A program made the translations under genes and the position numbers. From JALORV01 sp963775635 (lineage in GTDB: Bacteria; Pseudomonadota; Gammaproteobacteria; Burkholderiales; Burkholderiaceae_F): DNA of 64,000 bases. The notes beneath the pieces were generated by a model, which saw only the letters and a program-made list of their open reading frames with translations, was not told the origin of the DNA and made no database searches. Within the stretch, counting starts at the first letter, position 1, and each line of letters begins with the position of its first letter. Where the stretch lies: the NCBI GenBank assembly GCA_963775635.1, contig CAVZJO010000016.1, positions 372,001 through 436,000 of the forward strand. Reading direction: 5' to 3'. Of the stretch, positions 28,035-36,873 are shown one piece after another.

Positions 28035-28808
28035 ATGGCGACCATCCTCGTCGTCGACGACGAAATCGGCATCCGGGAACTACTATCCGAGATCCTGGGC
28101 GACGAAGGCCATTCGGTGCTCACGGCGGAGAACGCGTCGAAGGCGCGCGACGTCCGCGCCCGCGAGCCGCTCGACCTGGTTCTGCTCGACATCTGGATGC
28201 CCGATACCGACGGCGTCACGCTGCTGAAGGAGTGGGCATCACACGGCCAGTTGACGATGCCCGTCATCATGATGTCCGGCCACGCGACCATCGACACCGC
28301 GGTCGAGGCGACGCGATACGGTGCGCTCGAATTCCTTGAGAAGCCGATCGCGATGACGCGCCTGTTGTCTGCCGTGCGCTCGGGACTCGAACGCGGACGC
28401 GTTATGCGCAATCTGCGTCAGCATGCCGCCACCGCGCCGATGACAGCAGTGGGCGTGGAAGCGGCCGTGACGCCTGCCGAATCCGCTGTCGCCGTCGAAC
28501 CGGCCACCATGCACAACGGGGTCCCGCTCGATCAGCCGCTGCGGGAAGCACGCGACCAGTTCGAGCGCGTCTATTTCGAATTTCACCTGGCGCGCGAGAA
28601 CTTCAGCATGACGCGCGTCGCCGATCGGGCCGGCCTCGAGCGCACGCACCTGTACCGCAAGCTGAAGCAGCTGGGCATCGAGCTCTCACGTGGAGCACGC
28701 CGCGATCGTGCGGCGGAGGAACTCCCGCCTGCGCCTGCTCCGGCGACCCTACCGGCCGAAACGGTGCAGCCGCCGGCCTACGTGCATCGCGACGAGTACG
28801 ACGACTAG
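28035..28808 (+). CDS. NtrX-like response regulator lacking the AAA+ domain
   Basis: The 257-residue protein has an N-terminal receiver domain (VVDDE, phospho-acceptor Asp52 in LLDIWMPD, MSGHAT, Lys in EKP) and a C-terminal Fis-type helix-turn-helix (NFSMTRVADRAGLERTHLYRKLKQLGI, about residues 195-221). They are joined by an Ala/Val-rich linker. Classical NtrX (about 450 residues) has a sigma-54 AAA+ ATPase domain between these parts; it is absent here, so this protein cannot activate sigma-54 promoters. It probably acts as a DNA-binding regulator partnered with NtrY. This short version is usual in betaproteobacteria. A Pro/Ala-rich acidic tail follows the HTH. Confidence 0.88.
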   Translation: MATILVVDDEIGIRELLSEILGDEGHSVLTAENASKARDVRAREPLDLVLLDIWMPDTDGVTLLKEWASHGQLTMPVIMMSGHATIDTAVEATRYGALEFLEKPIAMTRLLSAVRSGLERGRVMRNLRQHAATAPMTAVGVEAAVTPAESAVAVEPATMHNGVPLDQPLREARDQFERVYFEFHLARENFSMTRVADRAGLERTHLYRKLKQLGIELSRGARRDRAAEELPPAPAPATLPAETVQPPAYVHRDEYDD

Positions 28809-28838
28809 TCTTCAGCCGGTCGGTCGCGACCCGATTCC

Positions 28839-30239
28839 ATGAAGATCATCATCGTCGGCGCGGGCCGAGTGGGCTCATCGGTGGCTGAAAGCCTGGTTTC
28901 CGAGGCCAACGACATCACCGTGATCGATTCCGATCCCGTTCGGGTTGCCGAACTGCAGGACCGTTTCGATCTGCGTGGTCTGGTAGGCAACGCGGCGCTG
29001 CCGTCGGTGCTCGAGCAGGCGGGCGCGGCCGATTCGGACATGCTGATCGCGGTCACTGCGTTCGACGAGACCAACTTGGTCGCGTGCAAGATCGCCGCCG
29101 ACTTGTACAACGTTCCGTCACGCATCGCTCGCGTTCGCAATGTCGAACTGCAGAAGCACCCGAAGCTGATCGGCGAGGAAGGTTTCCGCGCCACCCACGT
29201 CATCTTCCCCGAGCAGACCGTCACCGACTACATCCTGAAGCTGATCGAGTTTCCCGAAGCGCTGCAGGTGCTGGAATTCGGCGATGGAAGAGCGAGCCTG
29301 ATCGCAATCCGGGCGTTCGCCGGCGGACCGCTGGTTTCGCACCCGGTGAAGGAGCTACGCCGTCACCTGCCGAATGTCGACTCGCGCATCGTCGCGATTT
29401 TCCGCGAGGAGGCCAGCGTGCGGGTCGACGGCGACACGATGGTGCAGCCGGGCGACGAGGTGTTCTTCCTCGCCGACTCGCAGAACATCCGCATGGTCAT
29501 GGGCGAGCTGCGCCGGATGGACAAGCCGGTGCGGCGCGTGATGATCTCCGGTGGCGGCAACATCGGGCTACGCGTGGCCAGTTCGCTCGATACCGGCGAA
29601 GGACTGGATACGCCCGAGCGTTTCAACGTCAAGATCATCGAGGCGAACAAGCGACGTGCCGAAGTCCTGGCCCATCAGCTGTCGACCCGTGTGCTGGTGC
29701 TGAACGGCGACGGTACCGACGAGGATCTGTTGGAGGAGGAAGGGATTCACGACGTCGATTTGTTCCTGTCACTGACGAACGACGACGAGAACAACATCAT
29801 GAGCGCGCTGCTCGCCAAGCGCATGGGGGCGCGCCGCGTCATCGCGCTGATCAACCGCAAGAGCTATGGCGACCTGATGCAGGGCGGACAGATCGACATC
29901 GCCATCTCACCCTCCTACGCTACGCTATCGGCATTGCTGCGGTTCGTCCGTCGCGGCGACGTGGTGGCAGCGCACAGCCTGCGGCGCGGCGCCGCCGAAG
30001 CGCTCGAGATCATCGCGCACGGTGATGCCCGGACCTCGCGCATCATCGGCAAAAGCATCGACCAGATCGAGCTGCCGCGCGGTGTGACGATCGGCGGGCT
30101 GGTGCGCGGCGCTAACGTGCTGATGGCTCACCACGACACGGTGATCGAAGCCGAGGATCACCTGATCGTTTTCGTCGAGAACAAACGGTTGATCCAGCGT
30201 GTCGAGCGGCTCTTCAGCGTCGGCGTCGGCTTCTTCTGA
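28839..30239 (+). CDS. trkA: Trk potassium uptake regulatory subunit TrkA
   Basis: The 466-residue protein contains two RCK repeats, each with a Rossmann nucleotide-binding domain: MKIIIVGAGRVGSSVAESL at the N-terminus and RVMISGGGNIGLRVASSL near residue 228. Each repeat ends with a TrkA-C domain. TrkA binds NAD(H) and nucleotides on the cytoplasmic face and gates the TrkH potassium channel. It is 30 bases downstream of the ntrX-like gene. Its partner trkH lies 4.3 kb further on, separated by a TRAP transporter, and carries a frameshift in this sequence. Confidence 0.95.
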   Translation: MKIIIVGAGRVGSSVAESLVSEANDITVIDSDPVRVAELQDRFDLRGLVGNAALPSVLEQAGAADSDMLIAVTAFDETNLVACKIAADLYNVPSRIARVRNVELQKHPKLIGEEGFRATHVIFPEQTVTDYILKLIEFPEALQVLEFGDGRASLIAIRAFAGGPLVSHPVKELRRHLPNVDSRIVAIFREEASVRVDGDTMVQPGDEVFFLADSQNIRMVMGELRRMDKPVRRVMISGGGNIGLRVASSLDTGEGLDTPERFNVKIIEANKRRAEVLAHQLSTRVLVLNGDGTDEDLLEEEGIHDVDLFLSLTNDDENNIMSALLAKRMGARRVIALINRKSYGDLMQGGQIDIAISPSYATLSALLRFVRRGDVVAAHSLRRGAAEALEIIAHGDARTSRIIGKSIDQIELPRGVTIGGLVRGANVLMAHHDTVIEAEDHLIVFVENKRLIQRVERLFSVGVGFF

Positions 30240-30431
30240 TCGTTGTTGCGGCGCGGCGAAAGCCAAGAACTTGTTCGGGTTTACGCCGGTTTGTTCGCAC
30301 AGAGGCTGCTGATTCAATAGAATCGACGGCGGCGGCACCCACCCGCGACGTCGGTCGACAAGACGCGCCAAGGAGAAGTGGCTCGAGAATCGCAGTGTCG
30401 CGAAACGTTTTCAGCCAAGGAGACACACAGT

Positions 30432-31583
30432 ATGGATTTCGAAAACAGCAACAACTCAGGCCCGACGCGTCGCAAGTTCCTGTCCAAGGCCGCCGCGGCC
30501 ACCGCCGGAACCGCCGCCCTCGGGTTCCCGATGGTGTCGCGCGCGCAGACCTTCACGTTCCGCTTCCAGAGTACCTGGCCCTCGAAGGACATCTTCCACG
30601 AGTTCGCCGGTGACTTCGTCAAGAAGATCAACGATATGTCGGGCGGGCGGCTGAAGATCGAGTTGCTGCCTTCTGGCGCCGTCGTGCGCGCGTTCGACCT
30701 GCTCGACGCGGTCAACAAGGGCACGCTCGACGGCGGCCACGGCGTCGTGGCCTACTGGTACGGCAAGAACTCCGCGGTCGCCTTGTGGGGTTCGGGACCG
30801 TCGTTCGGCATGGATGCGAATCAGGTCCTGGCGTGGCACTACTACGGCGGCGGCAAGCAGATCCTCGACGAGATCTACAAGTCGCTCAACATGAACATCG
30901 TGTCGTACCTGTACGGCCCGATGCCGACGCAGCCGTTCGGCTGGTTCAAGAAACCGATCACCAAGGCGGAAGAGGTCAAGGGAATGAAATTCCGCACGGT
31001 CGGCCTCGCGGTCGACATGTACACGGCGATGGGCGTCGCGGTCAACCCGCTGCCCGGCGGCGAAATCGTTCCGGCGCTCGATCGCGGGCTCCTCGACGGC
31101 GCGGAATTCAACAACGCCAGCTCCGACCGCCTCCTCGGCTTCCCCGACGTCTCCAAGGTCTGCATGCTGCAGAGCTTCCACCAGTCGAGCGAGCAGTTCG
31201 AGATCCTGTTCAACAAGACCAAGTACGACACACTGCCTGCCGACCTCAAGGCCATCATCGACTACGCGGTGCAGGCGTCGAGTGCCGACATGAGCTGGAA
31301 GGCGGCCGACCGCTATTCGCAGGACTACGTCAACCTGCGCACCAAGGACGGCGTCAGTTTCTACAAGACTCCAGATGCGATCCTGCGCACGCAGCTCGAC
31401 GTCTGGGACAAGATGCTCGAAGCGAAATCGGCCGAGAACCCGCACTTCAAGAAAGTGGCCGACTCGATGAAGGCGTTCGCCGAGCGCACGTGCCGCTATT
31501 CGTTCGACTACAACGTCGACTATCGGATGGCCTACAACCGATATTTCGGACGGCCGGCCGCCGCTCCCGCAAAGAAAGCTTGA
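30432..31583 (+). CDS. dctP: TRAP transporter substrate-binding protein (DctP/FcbT1 type)
   Basis: The start at 30432 follows a clear ribosome-binding site (AAGGAG, eight bases away) and gives a 383-residue protein. Its N-terminus TRRKFLSKAAAATAG is a twin-arginine signal, so it is exported folded to the periplasm. The mature part has the binding-protein features FQSTWPSKDIFHEFAGDFV, PSGAVVRAFDLLDAV and MKFRTVGLAVDMYTAMG of the FcbT1 branch, associated with mannitol, chloroaromatic or other organic acids. The true ligand is unknown. The permease genes follow after a strong terminator, an arrangement that would give more binding protein than permease. Confidence 0.92.
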   Translation: MDFENSNNSGPTRRKFLSKAAAATAGTAALGFPMVSRAQTFTFRFQSTWPSKDIFHEFAGDFVKKINDMSGGRLKIELLPSGAVVRAFDLLDAVNKGTLDGGHGVVAYWYGKNSAVALWGSGPSFGMDANQVLAWHYYGGGKQILDEIYKSLNMNIVSYLYGPMPTQPFGWFKKPITKAEEVKGMKFRTVGLAVDMYTAMGVAVNPLPGGEIVPALDRGLLDGAEFNNASSDRLLGFPDVSKVCMLQSFHQSSEQFEILFNKTKYDTLPADLKAIIDYAVQASSADMSWKAADRYSQDYVNLRTKDGVSFYKTPDAILRTQLDVWDKMLEAKSAENPHFKKVADSMKAFAERTCRYSFDYNVDYRMAYNRYFGRPAAAPAKKA

Positions 31584-31620
31584 TACGATCGCGGCGACTC
31601 GAGAGTTGCGCTAAGGCAGT

Positions 31621-31647
31621 AGCGGCGCCCCACGGGGCGCCGCTTTT
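31621..31647 (+). terminator. Intrinsic terminator between the TRAP binding-protein and permease genes
   Basis: AGCGGCGCCC (31621-31630) pairs perfectly with GGGCGCCGCT (31635-31644) around the loop CACG, followed by TTTT ending at 31647. It lies 37 bases after dctP and 60 bases before dctQ on the same strand. Partial readthrough would explain unequal expression of binding protein and permease. Confidence 0.8.
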
Positions 31648-31707
31648 CATTGGATCTCACACCTTTGATACGGCCGTCGCGGGAAGGCCGTCGAACCGAG
31701 GCCCGGC

Positions 31708-32334
31708 ATGCAGCGCTTTCTTCTAGGCATTGACAAGCTGTCGAACCTCTTCGGACGCTTGTTTTCCTGGCTGATCGTTGCACTGACGCTGCTGATTTCC
31801 TGGGAAGTCTATTCGCGCTACATCCTGAATCGTCCACATGCCTGGGCGCTCGATGTCCAGATCATGATGTACGGGACGCTGTTCATGATGGCCGGCGCGT
31901 ACACGCTGGCGCAGAACAACCACGTCCGCGGTGACGTGCTCTACGGCTTCTTCCGCCCGCGTACGCAGGCGTGGGTCGACTTCATCCTGTACATCGTGTT
32001 CTTCCTGCCGGGGATCGTTGCGCTTACTTACGCGGGCTGGGAATTCGCCAAAGATGCACTGGCGATCCGCGAGCAGACATTCTCGGCCGATGCGCTGCCG
32101 ATTTATCCGTTCAAGTTCGTGATCCCGGTGGCGGGCCTGCTGCTGCTGCTGCAGGGCATCGTCGAAATCATCCGTTGCGTTCGTTGCATCCGCGACGGCG
32201 AGTGGCCGAGCCGTATAGCGGACGTCGAGGAAGTCGACGTCGAGAAGCTGAAGGAAATGGTGCACGTCACGGACCGCGACATCGCGAGCGCCGATGCGGC
32301 CCTGGTCGCGCACGAAAAGGGAGCCGCCCGATGA
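31708..32334 (+). CDS. dctQ: TRAP transporter small permease subunit
   Basis: The 208-residue protein has four transmembrane helices and the small-permease motif WALDVQIMMYGTLFMMAGAYTL with HVRGDVLYGF. It forms the membrane part of a TRAP importer with the large permease and uses ion gradients, not ATP. Its charged C-terminal tail after about residue 160 (EVDVEKLKEMVHVTDRDI) is longer than in short DctQ proteins. Its stop overlaps the large-permease start by four bases (ATGA), so the subunits are translationally coupled. Confidence 0.92.
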   Translation: MQRFLLGIDKLSNLFGRLFSWLIVALTLLISWEVYSRYILNRPHAWALDVQIMMYGTLFMMAGAYTLAQNNHVRGDVLYGFFRPRTQAWVDFILYIVFFLPGIVALTYAGWEFAKDALAIREQTFSADALPIYPFKFVIPVAGLLLLLQGIVEIIRCVRCIRDGEWPSRIADVEEVDVEKLKEMVHVTDRDIASADAALVAHEKGAAR

Positions 32335-34457
32335 GAATCCGCAAGGAGCTCTGGTTCGGCTTCGCGCTGATGGCGATCATCGTCGCCGGCGCGCTCTATG
32401 TGCTGCTATCGGCGGAGACGATCTCGCGCGGCCACCTCGGACTGCTGATGCTCTCGCTGGTCGTCGTCGCGATCATGCTTGGATTCCCCACGGCGTTCAC
32501 GCTGATGGGAATGGGCATGATCTTCACCTGGCTGTCGTACGACCGCGACATCACGCGCACGCTCGACCTGATGGTGCAGTCGACCTTCAAGGTCATGAGC
32601 AACGATGTGCTGATATCGATCCCGCTGTTCGTATTCATGGGATATCTGGTCGAGCGCGCCAACCTGATCGAGAAGTTGTTCAAGTCCCTGCACCTGGCGC
32701 TGGCACGCGTGCCTGGATCGCTGGCGGTAGCGACTATCTTTACCTGCGCGGTGTTTGCGACAGCGACTGGCATTGTTGGTGCCGTGGTCACGCTGATGGG
32801 GCTGCTGGCTTTCCCGCAGATGCTGAAGGCCGGCTACAACGTCAAGCTGGGCGCGGGCTCGGTCACCGCAGGCGGTTGCCTCGGAATCCTGATCCCGCCG
32901 TCGGTGCTGCTGATCGTCTACGGTGCGACGGCGGGCGTTTCGGTCGTCCAGCTTTATGCCGGCGCGTTTTTCCCGGGGATCATGCTGGCGGGGCTTTACG
33001 TCCTCTACGTGATGATTCTCGCCAAGCTCAAACCCGATCTGGCGCCGCCGCTGTCAGAGGATGCGCGCCGAGTCGTTTTGCCACCGCTCTTGCAGCGAGT
33101 CGGCGACATGGTTTCGCAGCGCGCGCTGCCGGGCCTCGTCGGTGCACTGAAGGGTCGTCGCAACGAAGGTGTTGCGAGCGTGGATTTGCTGAAACAACTC
33201 GGTATCACGTTGATTCCTGCCCTGCTCGTCGCGTTTGTCGTCGTCGAGACTTTTGTGACGATGACGAAACCTGTCGAGGTCATCGCCATGCCCGAAGGCG
33301 GGCTGATGACCGGCGGGGCCATTCAGGAACTGGGATCGAGCCAGGGCGTTCAGGAACCGCCGTCGGACGGAGTTCAGGAGCCGCCCGGCTCGAGCAGCAG
33401 CCTTGCCGAGCCGCCGGGAAGCGTCAAGGAAGCCGCGCCGGCGGCGAGTGCGGCATCGACAGCGGCCCCCGCCGACACGGCGGCTTCGACGGACGCCGAG
33501 GAAGCGGGCAAGCGGCGTCCCGTCACGACCGGATTCTGGATCACGCTGGGAATTGGAGTCGTCGCGCTCGCCTTCTTCTATTGGATCTTCACGCTCAAGC
33601 GCCTCGAGATCTTCAAGATGCTGCTGGCGTCGTTCTTCCCGCTGGTCGTGCTGATCCTGGCGGTGCTCGGTTCGATCGTGTTCGGCCTGGCCACGCCTAC
33701 TGAAGCGGCGGCGATCGGGGCGTTCGGCGGTTATGTGCTGGCGGCCCTCTACATGGTGCTGAACTATCCGGACGAGAAGAGGCGCCGCCTGCTCTTCATA
33801 TGGATCCCGCTGTGGCTCCCGTTTGTGGTTTCAGTGATCTGGTTTCGCTACGCCGACGCCTTCGGCGCGGTGCCGACCTGGTTCGGAGTGGTTGCGATCG
33901 CCGGCGTCGCGATCTGGGCGGTGCTTGCCCTGCGCGAATCCAAGCTGCTCGACACGGTGCGCGAGTCGTCGTACCTGACCGCGAAGACCAGCGCGATGGT
34001 GTGCTGGCTGTTTGTCGGCAGTTCCATCTTTTCGGCGGCGTTCGCCCTGCTGGGCGGCCAGCAGCTCGTCGAGAACTGGGTCCTGTCGATGAACCTGTCG
34101 AAGGTCGAGTTCCTGCTGCTTTCGCAGGTGATCATCTTCATTCTCGGATGGCCGCTCGAGTGGACCGAGATCATCGTCATCTTCATGCCGATCTTCGTTC
34201 CGCTGCTCGACAACTTCGGCGTCGATCCGCTGTTCTTCGGCCTGCTGGTTGCGTTGAACCTGCAGACCGCCTTCCTGTCGCCGCCGGTCGCGATGGCCGC
34301 GTTCTATCTGAAGGGCGTGTCGCCGCCGCATGTCTCGCTGAACCAGATCTTCGCGGGAATGATGCCGTTCATGGGGATCCAGGTCGTCGCCATCTTCCTG
34401 CTGTACGTGTTTCCGCAGATCGGACTGTGGCTGCCGAGCGTGCTGTACGGCCGCTGA
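32331..34457 (+). CDS. dctM: TRAP transporter large permease subunit with two insertions
   Basis: At 708 residues this is far longer than a typical DctM (about 430). Family motifs are present: ISIPLFVFMGYLVERANL near residue 95, GCLGILIPPSVLLIVYG near 182, and GLATPTEAAAIGAFGGY near 452. Between the second and third lies an insert of roughly 200 residues (about 235-440). It contains an extra membrane helix, then a Pro/Ser/Ala-rich segment in which EPP occurs three times (about 343-364), then another helix. A second insert of about 50 residues near 485-535 adds two helices. Long DctM proteins occur with FcbT1-type binding proteins. The start at 32331 overlaps the dctQ stop. Confidence 0.9.
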   Translation: MRIRKELWFGFALMAIIVAGALYVLLSAETISRGHLGLLMLSLVVVAIMLGFPTAFTLMGMGMIFTWLSYDRDITRTLDLMVQSTFKVMSNDVLISIPLFVFMGYLVERANLIEKLFKSLHLALARVPGSLAVATIFTCAVFATATGIVGAVVTLMGLLAFPQMLKAGYNVKLGAGSVTAGGCLGILIPPSVLLIVYGATAGVSVVQLYAGAFFPGIMLAGLYVLYVMILAKLKPDLAPPLSEDARRVVLPPLLQRVGDMVSQRALPGLVGALKGRRNEGVASVDLLKQLGITLIPALLVAFVVVETFVTMTKPVEVIAMPEGGLMTGGAIQELGSSQGVQEPPSDGVQEPPGSSSSLAEPPGSVKEAAPAASAASTAAPADTAASTDAEEAGKRRPVTTGFWITLGIGVVALAFFYWIFTLKRLEIFKMLLASFFPLVVLILAVLGSIVFGLATPTEAAAIGAFGGYVLAALYMVLNYPDEKRRRLLFIWIPLWLPFVVSVIWFRYADAFGAVPTWFGVVAIAGVAIWAVLALRESKLLDTVRESSYLTAKTSAMVCWLFVGSSIFSAAFALLGGQQLVENWVLSMNLSKVEFLLLSQVIIFILGWPLEWTEIIVIFMPIFVPLLDNFGVDPLFFGLLVALNLQTAFLSPPVAMAAFYLKGVSPPHVSLNQIFAGMMPFMGIQVVAIFLLYVFPQIGLWLPSVLYGR

Positions 34458-34550
34458 CCAGGAGTTGTCGCCGGTCGACCGGATGCAATGCCGGTCGGCC
34501 GACGGCGAGGTGCTCCGGCGCATAATCCGCGCGCATTTCATGCCGCCACC

Positions 34551-36021
34551 ATGCAGGCGCTAGCGCGCTCAATCCTTCCGGTCATCAACGTCCTCGGCTA
34601 CGTCGTCTTGCTCTTCGCGGCGACGATGCTGGTGCCGCTGGCATTCGCCTTCTTTGCCCGCGAGGCGGCGCTCAAGGACTACGACTTCGCGTTGCTGATC
34701 ACGGCCGCCATTGGCGGCGCATTGATCGTGACGACTCGCCGCTACCGGCGCGAATTGCAGCCGCGCGACGGCTTCCTGCTGGTAACGCTTGGCTGGACCG
34801 TGCTGCCTGCCTGCGCCACGTTGCCGTTGCTGTTTCATCTTCCCGGGCTGTCGTTCACCGACGCCTACTTCGAGACGATGTCGGGCCTGACGACGACCGG
34901 CGCAACCGTGCTCACCGGACTCGACAACCTGCCGTTGTCGATCAACGTCTGGCGCCACTTGCTGGTCTGGATGGGCGGCATGGGAATCCTGGTGCTGGCG
35001 GTCGCGATCCTGCCGCTGCTGGGAGTCGGCGGCGCACAGATCTTCAAGGCCGAGACCGCCGGACCGTTCAAGGAGACCAAGCTGACGCCGCGTATCGCCG
35101 ATACGGCGAAGGCGCTCTATTCGATCTACTTCGGCATCTCGCTGCTGTGCTTCTTCGCCTTCCGGTGGGCCGGCATGACGCTGGAGCGATGCGTTCATGC
35201 ACATGTGCTCGACGATGGGCCTCGGCGGGTTCTCGTCGCACGACGCGAGCTTCGGCTATTTCGACTCGCCACTGATCGATTACACCGCGGTCGTGTTCAT
35301 GGCGATCGCTGGTTTCAACTTCTCGCTGCACTTCATTGCCTGGCGCAAGAAGTCGCTGATCGTCTACCTCACCGATCCCGAGGCACGCGCGTATCTCATC
35401 ACGCTGGTGCTCTCCTGCCTCGCGATCGCCGCGTTCCTCTATTACAACGAGGTCTATGCGGAGCGCTTGCAGGCTCTGCGCTATGCGACCTTCAACGTGG
35501 TGTCGATCGCGACGACGACCGGCTACGCCAATACCGACTACAACCAGTGGCCGATCTTCGCGCCGATCTTCATGCTGTTCCTGTGCGGCTTCACCACCTG
35601 CGCGGGTTCGACCGGGGGCGGCATCAAGATGATCCGCAGCCTGATCCTGCTGAAGCAGGCGCGCCGCGAGGTGACGCGCATCCTGCATCCGCGTTCCGTC
35701 AGCCCGGTCGTCGTCGGCAAGCAGGCTATCGACAACAAGGTGATCTTCGCGGTGCTTGCGTTCATGCTGATCTATGGCGCGGCGATCGCGTGGCTGACCT
35801 TCCTGCTGCTGCTGTCCGGGCTCGACGTGATTTCGGCGTTTACCGCGATCGTCGCTTGCATCAACAACACAGGACCGGGTCTGAACCAGGTGGGTCCGGC
35901 CGCCAACTACGGCGGACTCAACGACTTCGAAACTTGGGTCTGCACCTTTGCCATGCTGATCGGTCGCCTCGAACTGTTCTCCGTGCTCGTGCTGCTGACG
36001 CCGGAGTTCTGGCGGCGCTGA
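34551..36021 (+). pseudogene. trkH: Trk potassium channel subunit TrkH, frameshifted
   Basis: With one extra base removed at about 35187 the gene encodes a 489-residue TrkH with repeated membrane-pore-membrane units; filter-like segments include TMSGLTTTGATVL, STMGLGGFSSHD, SIATTTGYANTD and INNTGPGLNQVG. TrkH is the potassium-conducting subunit gated by TrkA. The first frame ends its homology at GMTLE, and the second continues from DAFMHMCSTMGLGG. All four pore loops survive, so this is a recent lesion or a read error. A broken trkH with an intact trkA would be unexpected for a core uptake system. The ATG at 34551 gives MQALARSILPVINVLGY. Confidence 0.88.
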
Positions 36022-36344
36022 TGCGCGCAAGCGTGCGTGTCGCGCGCGGCGACGCGCAGGCCGCGATCGAGGCCTGGCTGGCATCGACTACAGGACGGCG
36101 CGCGGTGCTGGTCGAGGGCGCTTTCCATCCGTTGAACGTGCCGGACGACGTGCCTCTGACGCGACTGTCGCCAGGCTGCGTCTGCTGCGTGGGGCTGGTG
36201 CCGCTGAGGGTGGGAATCACCCGCGCTGTGCGCGCTTCTCGACCCGAATCGCTGCTGCTCGTTCTGTCGGCTGGCGAGCACCTGCAGCGCGTTCGTGCCC
36301 TGCTCGCCGACGGCGGGCTCGGCGTTCGCTTCGAGCTCGACTGA
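36021..36344 (+). CDS. Small CobW/G3E-like protein without a P-loop
   Basis: The start codon overlaps the trkH stop by one base (TGATG), and the frame has coding-like composition. The 107-residue product has the sequence PGCVCCVGLVPLRVGITRAV followed by RPESLLLVLSAGEHLQRV, resembling the metal-binding GCxCC motif and following helix of CobW-type GTPases. The N-terminal part (RRAVLVEGAFHPLN) aligns with the first strand of that fold but has no GxxxxGKT nucleotide-binding loop. It may be a degenerate or single-domain relative that binds metal only. Function is unknown; the coupling to trkH is the best clue. Confidence 0.6.
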   Translation: MRASVRVARGDAQAAIEAWLASTTGRRAVLVEGAFHPLNVPDDVPLTRLSPGCVCCVGLVPLRVGITRAVRASRPESLLLVLSAGEHLQRVRALLADGGLGVRFELD

Positions 36345-36525
36345 GCGCACCGGCGTGGCGCATCCGCCCCTTCACGGGGCGCGCGCTGTGAGCCATTACT
36401 CTCGTCCCGAGCGGTATGGGAGATAGGCTTATATCGTCCGCTTGAATCTTTGCCGCAGGTACCGATATTGCTGTTAGGTGGGCGACTACGGTGTCGTAAC
36501 CGGCCCCGGCCGAAAAGGGAAGCTA

Positions 36526-36789
36526 ATGGCAGTCACGATGATCTACAACAGTCCGCAATACTGCGTGTTCGAGTTCGAAGGCTCGAATGCGAGCGACGAT
36601 CGTCCGATCGGCGGGTACGAGATCATGGACAAGCAGCTTCGCCGCGAGATCTTCCTGGGTGGACGCGACGCCGAAAACTTTCGCAAGAGCGTACAGGAAC
36701 TGATCGAACAGGGGCCGACTTCGGACGAGGTCGATGCCTTCCTTGGGGGCTTCAGCGGGCTGATGAACCAACCGGTCGTACTGCACTGA
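36526..36789 (+). CDS. DUF3567 family protein
   Basis: The start at 36526 lies after an A/G-rich stretch (AAAAGGGAAG) that serves as a ribosome-binding site. The 87-residue protein begins MAVTMIYNSPQYCVFEF and matches DUF3567, a small soluble family largely confined to betaproteobacteria. The conserved middle is GGYEIMDKQLRREIFLGG, and the end is DEVDAFLGGFSGLMNQPV. Function is unknown. It stands alone between trkH and the GMC oxidoreductase gene. An upstream extension to 36478 is not conserved and is rejected. Confidence 0.9.
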   Translation: MAVTMIYNSPQYCVFEFEGSNASDDRPIGGYEIMDKQLRREIFLGGRDAENFRKSVQELIEQGPTSDEVDAFLGGFSGLMNQPVVLH

Positions 36790-36873
36790 CCCAATTCGAG
36801 TGTAGGTTCTAGTCGGCCAGCCACAACCGCGCCGCGCCCGCGCCACAATCGCTTCTCCGAACGAGCGTTCGCA

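Noticed and set aside
30456..31445. Minus-strand open frame over dctP
   Set aside because: Antisense to a clearly conserved binding protein; no domain seen.
36365..36381. Terminator after the CobW-like gene
   Set aside because: A six-base stem (CGCCCC/GGGGCG) has no T tract and is too short in GC-rich DNA to be called.
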